Positions 1 to 12,200 of a stretch of DNA of 64,000 nt are shown here, in pieces; within the stretch, counting starts at the first letter, position 1; every line of letters begins with the position of its first letter. The stretch covers positions 10,146,524 through 10,210,523 of the forward strand of contig OX637343.1 of the NCBI GenBank assembly GCA_951799405.1, written 5' to 3'. Source of the stretch: Agapetus fuscipes (lineage: Eukaryota > Arthropoda > Insecta > Trichoptera > Glossosomatidae). The notes under the pieces were generated by a model. That model saw only the letters and a program-made list of their open reading frames with translations, made no database searches and was not told the DNA's origin. The position numbers and the translations under genes are program-made.

Positions 1-107
1 TGTGTGTGTATGTATGTATGTATGTATGTATGTATGTATGTATGTATGTATGTATGTATGTATGTATGTATGTATGTTTGTATGTATGTATGTATGTATG
101 TATGTAC

Positions 108-138
<31 letters not shown>

Positions 139-352
139 TGTATGTATGTATGTATGTATGTATGTATGTATGTATGTATGTATGTATGTATGTATGTATG
201 TATGTATGTATGTATGTATGTATGTATGTATGTATGTATGTATGTATGTATGTATGTATGTATGTATGTATGTATGTATGTATGTATGTATGTATGTATG
301 TATGTATGTATGTATGTATGTATGTATGTATGTATGTATGTATGTATGTATG
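1..352. repeat. (TATG)n microsatellite
   Basis: About 350 bp of almost pure TATG tetranucleotide repeat, with a TTTG variant near 77 and an ACAT interruption near 106. It probably continues to the left. The open frames across it are low-complexity artefacts. Confidence 0.97.
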
Positions 353-547
353 TTCCCTATACTCATAAACCGCTCATCCGATTTTGACGAAATTTTCAGG
401 AAACATGTAACATATTTTTAGAATGAATCCTGTGAAGTTTGATGGTGATCAAATAAACAATGGTTCTCAATTCTCAATATTTCAGCAACGAGGTCGGTAA
501 ATTTTGAAACCACCCAATAGAAGACGACCATTATATTCAACGACAAT
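353..547. other. Sequence next to the microsatellite, no gene seen
   Basis: The stretch begins with a segment containing CGATTTTGACGAAATTTT. Phrases like this are common next to microsatellites inside insect DNA transposons and Helitrons. I see no coding potential. Confidence 0.4.
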
Positions 548-716
548 ACATAATCTTAGTTGCAAATATACATTTACATTAAAGATTCATATATAATGCA
601 TGCTCACAAGTAGACACATGTAAGTTCACGCTTACAAATGCTGCATGTGTACCTACTCATAATTTAAAATCCAAATCTTAAATGAACAACCCAGTAACTT
701 TTACTTTACGCCAACT
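548..716 (-). repeat. RTE-A LINE 3' tail fragment
   Basis: A diverged copy of the roughly 250 bp RTE-A tail. It has the TTGCAAATATA end, the GCAGACAC-like block and the AAATGAAC block in the usual order, but lacks the TCCCTGAAACAGGGG part. Confidence 0.7.
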
Positions 717-915
717 TGAAATGGATGTTATTCAGCTCCTGAGTGGCTTGACACTCATTTCTTATGAAGGCTGAGTAAGCCTTGCCGGTATTTTATTTTG
801 GGTTAGAAATAAACACTGAAACGAGAAATAATTTCTGACAACTTCAGTGGGATTCTAACTCGAGATCTCGGCATGGAATGCAGTTACTCTACCAACTAAG
901 CTATAGACCGGACTT
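717..915 (-). mobile_element. SINE1 (tRNA-derived), partial
   Basis: Reverse-strand SINE1 with the tRNA-like head at the right: a GATAGCTCAG-type A box (here decayed, near 895-913), then the GTGTTTATTTC and CCGGCAAGG body blocks. The distal tail is missing. Confidence 0.75.
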
Positions 916-947
916 TTTACAAATATGGTGGATCGATATCGGTTTGG

Positions 948-1503
948 TTAGGGGTAAGCAACCTGCGGCTCACCAGCCACATGCGGCTCTTTGGGTGTGA
1001 AGTTACGGCTCTTTAGCTTCATACGCAAATATAAAAAAAAACACAGAATTATACTTCTGATCGAAAAAAACTAAATCGTTCTGAATCGATTAACGATCTC
1101 TCCGCTACTTGTACTCGCTTTTCACCCCCCACCCTCCCCCCGCCCCATCGACGCTATTTATTGTTGGCAAAAAAACATTTGTGGCTCTTTACAAATCCAA
1201 ATCCAAAATAAGATATGTATCATTTGAGATTCACATCAAATGCATTCCCATAAGCAGACATGCATAATTTCGCGCTCACACATACCGCATGTGGAACTCC
1301 AATATAAAAACCCAATCTTAAATGAACATAAGCCCTGCAACTCTTGCCGACCTTCCCTGAAACAGGGGCGACATTGGCAAAGTGAACCATTTTTTACAGT
1401 ATGGGTGGTCAGCCTCATACCAACCTATAAGTCAAGGAAAAACTTTGAAATTTGTAAATTGTAATTTTTGGCTCTTCCGACTCAAAAGGTTGCCGACCCC
1501 TGG
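948..1503. mobile_element. hAT-like non-autonomous element
   Basis: The ends are inverted repeats of the form AGGGGTnnGCAACC at the left and GGTTGCCGACCCCTG at the right, with GGCTC blocks inside each end. This is typical of hAT-type MITEs. An RTE-A tail is inserted inside it at about 1190-1452. I could not fix an 8 bp target duplication. Confidence 0.55.
1190..1452 (-). repeat. RTE-A LINE 3' tail, nested in hAT element
   Basis: A nearly complete RTE-A tail on the minus strand, ending at the right in the GACTTATAGGTTGGTATGAG block. It interrupts the hAT-like element, so it inserted later. Confidence 0.85.
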
Positions 1504-1504
1504 C

Positions 1505-2255
1505 CTAGACAAAAGTTCCAAATTAAAAAATGTTATTCAAGTATTCCAAGTTGAATTTTAGAAATGTAAGAAAGCTTTTATATCCCGCACTTATAAAAAA
1601 TACGATCAACGAAAGTTCGTAGGTCACAACTAGAAGACCATATTGAAATATATTATTATTATTAAAACCTTTTATTGAAACATACTTTTAATTAAATTAT
1701 ACATAATATAGTTGTTTTTTCAAAAAACGCATTTCTGTAAAATTATATACTCACCACAAATTTAAAGATCGTTTTTTTCTCGGCGGTTAAACGTCTTTCT
1801 TCTATGTGACAATGGTCCAAAGCAACCAAGATAAACAAAATGTTTGCCTTTTACCTAACCCGGCCGTGCGACTTACAATTTTGTTGTCAATAGAAAATGT
1901 TCCGTGTGCACTACCTAAAACTTTCACTTATTGAAATAATGGATAGAGCACATTTTAAATGTGGGGAAAAAATGTGAATTCACTTGGCCGGGATAAAGAC
2001 AGGACAGGGAGTCAAAAATTCAACATAAATTAAACACTTTTATGGAGATAGTTGAAAAAACACTTAAGTGCATCATATTGTATGAAGCATTTTCCCCAAC
2101 TGCATACGTTTCACAGTGCGGTTACATTGAAAAATATTCCTGATTGTTTGGAATACATTTATTTCTTCACTTTGCTCAAAGAGTATAGTGAATTTTATAG
2201 ATTAGTTCCTTAATTGTATGATTATAAAATTTAATTTATTGTTTATATTCTTTTC
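1505..2255. other. No gene or recognised repeat
   Basis: AT-rich DNA without long open frames, RNA genes or clear repeats. It lies downstream of the last MED12 exon seen and may be MED12 intron. Confidence 0.4.
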
Positions 2256-2257
2256 TT

Positions 2258-2506
2258 GTATAGGTCAATATGCATCTGACCAACTATAAATAGAAAATGG
2301 TTCACTCTGCCAATGTCACCCCTGTTTCAGGGAAGGTCAGCAAAGAGTTGCAGGGTGTATGTTCATTTGAGATTTGGGTTTTTATGTTGTAGGTTCACAC
2401 GCAGAATGTGCAAGTGTGAACTTATACGTGTCTGCTTGTGGGCATGCACTTAATGTGAATTCCAAATGTAACAATTATATCCATGCAACTTAGAATAGAT
2501 TAGATG
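2258..2506 (+). repeat. RTE-A LINE 3' tail
   Basis: A plus-strand copy that starts in a diverged GGTTGGTATGAGGCTGACC block, contains CACCCCTGTTTCAGGGAAGG, and ends CAACTTAGAATAGATTAGAT. Confidence 0.85.
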
Positions 2507-2589
2507 AGTGACGTTACATAGCCGATTTTTTTATCTTAAATATAAATGGAGCACCGCAATCGATTTTCCCTATGCTTGGCTCTGCTGCT

Positions 2590-2775
2590 TAACAGTTGTA
2601 CCTAGACCTTTTTTTTTAGAAAATGTGAAGATTAACCTAGAGATAAATTGTGTGAAGCTTGATTCCGATTAGCACACTTTTTTTTTTTATCCTGTTGTTT
2701 CCTCTTTTATCTGTAGAAAAAAATTGATACCACATGCCCAAATGGCGTAGTGAAACACGCCGGGTACTGCTAGTT
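2590..2775 (+). mobile_element. Possible Helitron-like 3' end
   Basis: The stretch ends ACACGCCGGGTACTGCTAGT followed by T. Helitrons end in CTRR, usually just after a short GC-rich hairpin, before a host T. The hairpin here is weak and no 5' end was identified, so this is a suggestion only. Confidence 0.2.
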
Positions 2776-3204
2776 TTTTATACTTGTAAATCAAGTATGA
2801 TAGCCTCCCCAGATTTCAGAGAATTTGTAAAGAAATTCATGTGCCTTTATCAAAGGTCAATAAACTTTATCAATAAACTGGATCTTGTTTGAGTTGGCAT
2901 TCTTCAACAAAGATCAAAGTTCCAAAAGGCATTTAGGATATTGGCGCTCATCAAATAAATCATTCATGTCAGTACGGCCAATGGCTCAATTGATAAAGCA
3001 TGTGCATTTTTAGTGAGACACTTGGGTTCAAATCAGACTTTATTTCATGCATCAAAAGAAGTATGCAATGATAGGAAGTTCAAGAAATTCCGTAAGAGAG
3101 TTGTAGGTGCAGTGTTATGCCAACTAGTATTTTTTCTCAAATTTTTCACAATAGGCAGCTTGCTTGATGCAAATTAAAATGATGCCACTGAGCTAGATGT
3201 TTAC

Positions 3205-6200
3205 CTTGAATAGCCTTAAGTGTTGCCAGTAGAGGCCCGACTGTGATGTTTTTGTGGGCTGCGGCCAGCAGATGGCGATCACAACTCAGTCTTATGGAGT
3301 GCAGAGATCCGGACGATGGATGGGGAGATGTAGACACCGAGTACAAGCCTTGAAACATGAAAATATTATGAAGGTGTACCACAGGGATACCATATGGGTC
3401 CTATGCTGTTTAACATGTACATTTAAAAAATATACAATAAATATAATCTGTGGGCAATTTACTTTACAAAGACTTGGGTTCATGAAATTTGATCAAAAGA
3501 ATTGGTTCTCTAAGGAAAAGTGGTTCTCTAAGGCAGTATGTGTCAAGTGTGAAAGGTGACATATTTACCAGGTTGTGGGGTTTCCACAGTCTTGAACAGT
3601 CTCAGCAGCAGGTGGCAGGTGAGCCTGGCTCCAGCCTCAGCCCTGCCCTCGTTGTTGCATCCCTTCAGGAGGCTCGGCAGGGCGACGTGACGAACAAAGC
3701 CTTCCAGCGAGAAGCAGTGACGTGCTAGAAGACAAATAATTGCTGTTATTCCATTCTCTAAATGAAGGTATTCAGTTCTTTATCATAACTGTATATCTGA
3801 AGGAATGCAACAAGGCTGCATCTATAATCTATAATCTATAATCTAAGTTGCAAGGATATATTCATTTAAAGCTCTCAGATGTATGCCCACAAACCAACAA
3901 GTGTAGTTCGCGCTTACAAATGCTGAATGTGTACTTACAAATAAAATCCAAACCTCAAATGAACATAAGCCCCACAACTTTTGCCGACCTTCCCTGAAAC
4001 AGGGGTGACATTGGCAAAGTGAACCATTTTTTACAGTATGGGTGGTCAGCCTCATACCAACCTATAAGTCAAGGAATATGAATAATAAATTACATTTAAA
4101 TATAAAAAAGAACAAAACCTTACAAAGAAATCTATACAAAAAAAGTCAAAAATTTCCTATGCAAAAAATGTAGCAAATGAATACACCAACATTAGAAATC
4201 AACATTGCAGATTAGCCGCCACTTCTTCCTGTCCTTGCATACTTCTTTCATTTCATCCAGAGTCATAACCTTTTTCATACAAGTCCTCCTTTTATTATGA
4301 CTCTGGATATCCCATTCATTCGCTATTTCAGAGATTTGATCCTTCCATACTTTTCTCGGTCTTCCTCTACCACGACATCCATCTATTCTAGCAACATATA
4401 CTTTCTTCGTCAATCTTTCATCACTCATTCTCTCCAAATGCCCGAACCATCTTAACATACTTCTTTTAATCTTCACTTTCACACTTTCCCTTACACCACA
4501 TTCTTCTCTTACAAAATCATTCCTCACCCTGTCACTTCGTTTTTTCCCAATCATACTTCTTAGATAGTCCATTTCTACTGTATGGACTTTACTAATTTCC
4601 CTTTCACTCACCGTCCAGGCTTCACTTCCATACATCAAGGTTGGCACTAGTATACCACCGTGCACCGCCAATCTAACATTTTTTGAGAGATTTTGGTTCC
4701 TGGTTCTATAACAATATTTTTGTCAGGATGTCTGGCAGTTCACCTGGACCACTTTGGGAATCACTGCTCTAAATAAATAATGCCACATTGTGCATAGAAA
4801 CTACAGCGATGAAGTATCGCATTTGAAATGGGAATTGTATTTGAAAACAATATTTATGTTGTTTTTGTATTGTATTTGTGTTGTTGTACCGATGAGGATG
4901 CAGGTGAAGACGGCCAAGGAGTTGTGGACGGTGTGGTCGTGGACGTGCACCTGCTGCATGAGGTCGGGGTAGAAGGCCTGGTGGCAGGAGGAGCTGTTGC
5001 ACAGGGCCATGAGCGCACCCACCCACTCCGCGGACAGTCCCCCGCAGCAGGCCGTCGTCTCCGCACAGGATATGGCTATGTCGTTAACCCTGCACAAAGC
5101 AAAAACATCAGCTATTTTTTCCTTTAATATCCCTCATCAAAGATCAATGAAATTGTTTCTCCCTCGAATGGGATCTTAGCCTTTAAAATCATGTGCCTCA
5201 ATAATATAGAATGTTTACACTGGACAGCTTTGGTCAATTACCGTTCTGTCCCTCTTTATAGTTATAGTTAGGTTTAAGTTAGAATTACGGTCGTTTGACA
5301 TTTTGACAATTACATTATTTTTTTTTTAAAACTGAACAATTTTAAAACTTAATTTAAATCGGATATTTAACGAACCGTTCGGTGAGAACTTACATTATTC
5401 TCTACGTTTCGTCAGCGACGTAGCCGACGTCTTCAGGAGAACATCCTCTCTGTACGGCGACTTTCCAGTTCATCCTCAGTCGCCGTACAGAGAGGATGTT
5501 CTCCTGAAGACGTCGGCTACGTCGCTGACGAAACGTAGAGAATAATGTAAGTTCTCACCGAACGGTTCGTTAAATATCAGATTTAAATTAAGTTTTAAAA
5601 TTGTTCAGTTTTATAGTTATAGTTGGATTTTTTTTTCTTTTTTGCTTGCTTCCCTTTGCTTGCTTCCTGGAAAACACCTAGCTCTTCAACCTCGCTCGGT
5701 CGCTCTTTACAAGGTGTTTGTATTTCCGTAAAATGACAGCCCATTGGTCCACGTAATAATAACAAAGATCAGCTGTTTCCCCTTTGCTCGGTGCTTTGAG
5801 CGGTGTTGGTACTGTGAACTATGATCATTGGACACACAGCCAATCAATAATAGCACTTTCAACAAGATTTTCTCCTTTTATATCCACTTCGGTCTGTAAA
5901 AAGAATAGAAGCCTATAGTTTGGTTGTTCTTTGTTATCTTCCAATGGAATCAAAATGCTTTTTTTGCGTGGATGTTCCAAATTAGAATTTTTCTCAGCAG
6001 GAAAACGCAACACACAACATGGGATTCTTAGCAACAAATTATTAGAAAGCCTGTGCTCTAGCAAACTGGCCATGTTTTCAAATGTGCAGACCTCATTTCC
6101 ATTGATAGATTACAGTACCTGTCTATGTCAATTTCCCGGCAGATGGACAAGATGGCTGAACAGACAAAGCTGTATCTGTTGCTGGGGGACTCTGACAGCT

Positions 6201-9200
6201 GGCGGGCCCACGACACTTCAATCTTACCTGAAATTATGAATGAAAATGTCAGTTGTAACACCTGTGGTGAGATTATGTCCTCCTCATACCCATCCTGTGT
6301 GTATATGTCAGAAGGACCCACAGCACATTTATTTTTTCAACAAGTATGTACAGGACTGACAGTCTAATCTAATCTAATCTAAGCTGCAAAGATATATATC
6401 ATTTAAGATTTATACTAAATGCATTCCCACAAGCAGATATGTATAATTTCGCACTAACACATGCCGCATGTGGACATACAATATAAAAACCCAATCTCAA
6501 ATGAACATAAGAACATAAGAACTTGCCGTCCTTCCCTGAAACAGGGGTGACATTGGCAAAGTGAACCAATTTTTATATTATGGGTGGTCAGCCGCATAAC
6601 AACCTATAAGTCAAGGAACTTCAACACAGTGAGATACCAAAACGTCACAATACATATAACATTGTAAACATAAGAGAACAATACACAGATACATTATTCT
6701 ACGCATCCATACGTCGTTCTAGTATACAAACAGACTCCGATAGTAAGCAATCCACACCAGTTGTAAATATATCCAGGTGTGGGGCTGAGGAGGCCAGAGT
6801 ATTGAGCAGCGACAGCGCACACACTACCCAAGACTGACAGAGAACATTGGTTCGGCAGGCGGTGCTCATGAACGCTCATGCAAAGCTATATATTTCCTCA
6901 AGTGGCGGAAGGCCTTCCCATGAAGTAAAAGCAACGGCACAACAAAATAAGAACCTCTAGGTCAGAGGCGTGCCCATAAGTAAGTGGTTCGATGTTACTG
7001 AAGCTAGTAGCATACATCAGGTGGCACTCCTTGTGGGTTTGTTGCTAGATCACGGGCAACGTGAAGAATATAATAAAAATAATAATAATAAGAGAAAAAA
7101 AATGAGTTATTTGTGATATGTTAAGAATTGTTTGACCCAGGAAACAGGGTATTTGAAAATGGTTTTTTTATGCTCCGCCGGAAATTCAAGCCCACAACCT
7201 TCGGATTACAAGTCTGAAGCGTTAACCAGAATACTATGGACCTGTGGAATTACCAATAAACTAGAATTTTTTAGATACATAGATAGATTTATACCTCCTC
7301 TTCGAGGATGTGAAAACACTTCGCTGAGAAACTGTGGGTTGTAAACATAGTTGGAAGGCGTTGGCTGGAGAGGTGCATACAGGACATGTCTGAAAACAAT
7401 ACAATTATAAATTTTAAGAAAGAAGTAAAACAAGGTAGAAAAACTAATAAAAAAAAATTTTGTTCTGAAATCGGTGACTTTTTGCTATTCTGTTCAGTCA
7501 TTGTGTCAGTAATGAAATCAAGAAGACTTCAATTCAGTACGACCAGAAGACTCCAGGATAATCAGAAATGCTTTGGACGGTGTCCCCACTGGTATCAGAC
7601 CACGACGTCCCAGAAGAAGGTGAGCAGACAATATTGAGACTAATGCATAAGTTCTGGGAGTAAAGGGATCATGGAGGGAAGCAGCACAAGGCAAAGTCCT
7701 GGAGGATTATGTTGCGGAAGGTCCTTAGCTTTCAAGGCGTATGAGTCGGATTAAGTAAGTAAGTATTAAAAGATCTATGGGGCAGAAACCTGGACACAGA
7801 AAAGCTGCAAGCATCGCAAGCATCTATAAGACAAGTCTGCTAACAAAGGGCAATTAAAATGCAGTAATACTTACCCAATCTTCGGATATGCATTGGAGAA
7901 TGGCTCCGCTTGATGCGCCTTAGATCTGAGGTGTCCACATATGGTGTACAGGTCATACAGATAGGCCAAGATGCATCTCTCCGCTGAACTGCAGTCTCCA
8001 GGGTTCACCACCGGCTTCACCAGTCGACAAAGCTGCTCGAAAACAGCACTGATCTGTTCCACCCATACTGAAAACAGAGGAAAAACATGTAAGTATTTGT
8101 TAACCTGATGGAATACCAAAGAGGTCGCAGCTCTGAATTGTTTACCCTATACCAAGATGTCCATGCAACAAAAGTCAGCAAGCTACATTAGCTAAGTCAC
8201 ATTCAGTTTGAGATTGGTAAAGATAGTTGTAGTAACAAACCCAGAAGGGCGCAGGGCAGCAGGAAGACCCAGATCAAATTGGTGGTGGACTGTCGATCAG
8301 TAGGAGTATGGGCCTGGAGGAGAAAGGCGTTAGACAAGCCCTGGCTGCGGTTGATCAAGGAGACAAAGACCAATTTTCGGTTGTTGTGCCAATTATGATG
8401 ATGATGGAATGGCTGATTAAGGGACTATGAAATCACAGATTGATACTCACAGACAAGACAGCAATGGTATCTTCGAAGAACTCCAACTACATATAGAGCC
8501 AAAGATGTGGTGTAACTCCTCAATAGGCCTTGTCCTGGAGATCTGGAGGCCAAGACTGATTCCACTTCCAAAAGCTCCTTCAAGATCTGTATGAAAAAGT
8601 AAAAAAAAGGATGTGGAAACTACAAAGGTACACAAACAATACAAAGTCTGCTCAGCTACTTTGGCCACCTTACCTGAAATAGCTGATATTGAATGAACTG
8701 CTTCAACTTCAGCAGTATATGTGGACACACATTATATAGCAATCAATTAACGTAGAAGAGCATGTACAGTAAAAATATGTATAGGGGTCACTCAAGGATC
8801 AAACTTCGGACCAATGTTATTTACTGTTTTTATAAATTTATTTTTAAGTGTGTTAGGATTTGTGAATAGAAAATAACAAAATAAATGGATAAAAACATTT
8901 AGATAATGAGCAAGAAAAAATTTAAAACATCAAGAAATTAGGCACCAGAGACTGCAATAAAAACACAAAGTAATAGACGCATACCTGGATGCAAATGTCA
9001 ATGAGACCATACACATTTACAGCTAGCTCCATCAGATCAAACAGGAAGGCTACATGCTCTTGAACAGGAAGATAGCTGAACTGTCCTTGGGCAAATGCTT
9101 GAAGAATTTCCACCACAGTTGTTCCACATTGCCACGACACCACGTGCTGATCAAAGTAGTTCATGTTCTGAAAAACCAAACATCAATAACTGATTCCATG

Positions 9201-12200
9201 TTCTGTCTAAAGAGTATATTGTCGTAGAATCAAGTGGATGAAAGTCAGTACCTGGAATTTCTGTGTGACAGCTTCAAAGTTGAACTCACTCCTTGAATGC
9301 TTTTTCACCTTGCCGCCTTCAGCCACATCAATAGAGAACTTCTTGGAGAAGAGCTTACATATTTCTGAAATGGAATGAAACAATTCTTTGGTTCTTTGAT
9401 AAATAAAAACAGGTCAAATTCACAAATAGAAAACTTCAGAAGCAGCTTAAAGAAGCCACTGATGACTTAATAACATCTTGAGACTTATAAATTGTTATCA
9501 TTATCCAGAAAATCTATAGAGACAGAAATCAGTGTTTCTTAATGAAGCGTGCACTGGGTCGAATTGCTTAACCTTAACATAGATGATGAAATGTACAATA
9601 TATTCAGCATTTCATGTGTTGATACAAGAAAGTATTCAAGGAAAAAATGATGCAAGAAGAAAGTGCATTTCTTAACTTGGAAACAATCAGAAATAATTTC
9701 ATTGTGGCTTCGTTTTAGAAAGAAACTGCCAAGAAAATTCCAATCCTGCTAGATTTTGATTTCTCACACAGACTGAAGTTGTTCTAACAATTGTACCTTA
9801 CAATTTAGAGGTGATGTCTGGGATTGGTAGCAGTAGTCCCTTTGAGTAGCTGGTTCCAAACGTTTTAACAATAATGCTGAATAGTTGCTTTCCGGGATCT
9901 GTTGGTCTGTGAGAGCTGGAACTTCCCAAATTTGTTTTTTTGTATTCCAATGTATTAAAAATATTTTCAATGAACTTTTTTAACAATGCAATGTTTTAGA
10001 ATGTGCATTACAATATCATACAAGCAACAATAATGCAAAGATATCAGCTGAAAGCCTCACCTTTGGACATTTTCTTGACCTGGTGCCTGGCCTCGTCCCG
10101 ATGTCTCCCCACTCCGTACAGCAAGACGTGTCTTTGGTTGGTGTCGTGTGGTGCTGCACCCCCGTCGCCTTCATGCCAGGGCAGGGGGAAGTGTGTGGTG
10201 TAGAGGAGGTGGCGAGAGATAGGAAGACCTCCTCCACTGGCGCCTCCGCCCCCCAGAACGCCAATCATGCCTGTATCAACCCTAGGAATCCAGAAAAGAC
10301 ATTGAAAATGAGATGAGCCCTTTGACTACTAAATTTTATACTACAGGTCTTGTTATTGAAGTTTGAAGGCATCTCTGCAATCTGCCATTGTAAAAATTGA
10401 GGTTTGATCTATTAATAAAGGTAGGAAAAAAATAGCTCCAATTGTTTGACATGATCTTACCCATTAAGATTTGAGTTGACAAACACTCATATCTGTGAAG
10501 GATGGTGTTATCGATTAAGTTCACTCACACTATAATCTGTTATCTAAGTTGCAAAAATATATTACATTTGAGATTCATACTCCCTGTTTTTTAGAGACAG
10601 TCAAAGTGACATTGGCAGAGTGAACCATTTTTTTAAAGTATGGGTGGTCAGCCTCATATCAACCTATAAATCAAGGAATAACATCAACAGACACCCAAAA
10701 TAGCTCACAATGTTCAGTAAGTACATGTACTTTTCTCAAAAATATAATCCATGGTTCAAAAAGTTTTGTAATGAGATGCAAGAACGGTCTATGTTAGCAA
10801 CATAAATCTTTGTAATATTCACCCATGTGAAGTGTCTCCGGGTTCCTTGGGACTATCCGGGGCATCCATGGAGTTCTGCTGGTCCTGCTTTATGTGCTGG
10901 AGGATCTTGTCAAGGTCATCGTCTATCTTGGCATCATCGTAATCCATCCGCACATGGTCTGGGAACGGCTAAGACATAATGATATTCATTGATCAACTAA
11001 CTCTGGAAAAAAAACTATGGCTTGACTACAAAATTGTCACCATTATTGAGTCAATCAAAGCCATATGGAGCGAATCTGTGGATTTAGATTGTAGGAAAAC
11101 CCAAGGCAAGGTGGCTGGATTGAGAAGTGGCCGATTATCACGCAGTAGGATGTGAGACTGTGGAGGGAAAGCAATGATCTGACAGCATTAACAGCAGTTG
11201 ATGAAGGAGACCAACACTTATTTGGTTGTTGCACTAAGGATGATGATGATTGCGATCACAGGAACCAATCCCTTCAACAAAAGTCAATCAAGAGGGCAAA
11301 GACAATCAAAGCATTCCCCACATACCTGTTTTGAATAGAAGCACCTAAAGTAAAAATTGCCATGTTCATCACAGATCTTTGTTACAAGTAGCACAAGAAG
11401 AAAATGTTGTTTAAATTTCCATACCTCTGTCTTTGGTTTCAGATCCATAGAGAATATTTCTTCATCTACCAGCGTTGGTGTGTGGTGATGGTTGCCAACT
11501 ACACCTTCCATGGAGTTACCCAAAGGTGTGGCGACACCACCAACAGTCGGGGGACAGCTCATTGGCTCCGTGGTAGGCAAGAGATCTCCTACACATTTGA
11601 ACAAACAATCAAGTGAAAATGTAACAAATAACCTAGAAAAAAATAGAAAAATGGAGAAGAAAAATCAAACAAAGCCAAAACTTCAATATTTGAAGGTTGA
11701 AATGCGTTAGATGATAGGAATCACTCTCTTTCCAAGGGTACTAGAGCCTGAATTGAGCCTTGCCCTCACAAATACTGCACCTCGAACTCTTCCTGTCCCC
11801 TGCAATCGTCCTCTACCTTGGCATCAGAAGAAGGCAGCATCATCTGGGACTTACCCCCTTCCTGGTCATCCATCCATTCAGAAGTTTTCTCGAGACAGAG
11901 TACTTAATGTAAAATAAAAAACCAAAAAAGTGGACAAAAACAAAGACAAGAGGATAAATAAACATCAAATTACCTCTTGATATTAGAGTACACATATAGG
12001 CGTCATGTGAAAATACGTCCCTCCGGATTAGTTCTCCAAATAGATGAACCAGATTGGTGAACTGGACTTTATTTTGGGCGGTTGCTGCTGGTCCTTCTTC
12101 TATGAAAGGAAAACATAAGAAAAAATACAGTAAATGTTAGTTATTTGCCAATTTTGTAAATTATGGTGTCCCACAGGGCTAATAACTAGGACTTATTTTA

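Noticed and set aside
2..421. Three overlapping open frames of 120-139 codons
   Set aside because: They are the three readings of the TATG microsatellite (M-Y-V-C repeats), with no biological meaning as proteins.
1236..1418. Frame starting [12 protein letters not shown], and about a dozen like it along the window
   Set aside because: They lie in the 3' untranslated tail of RTE-A LINEs, downstream of the LINE stop codon, and differ by frameshifts between copies.
3489..3728. Plus-strand frame of 79 codons
   Set aside because: Antisense to MED12 exon 3724-3569.
6694..6890. Minus-strand frames between MED12 exons, considered as the missing exon
   Set aside because: No family similarity and wrong phase. 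The exon at 7389-7295 fits both sequence and phase.
7267..7340. Minus-strand reading [12 protein letters not shown]
   Set aside because: Wrong frame of the MED12 exon at 7295-7389; the correct frame continues into KIEVSW of the next exon.
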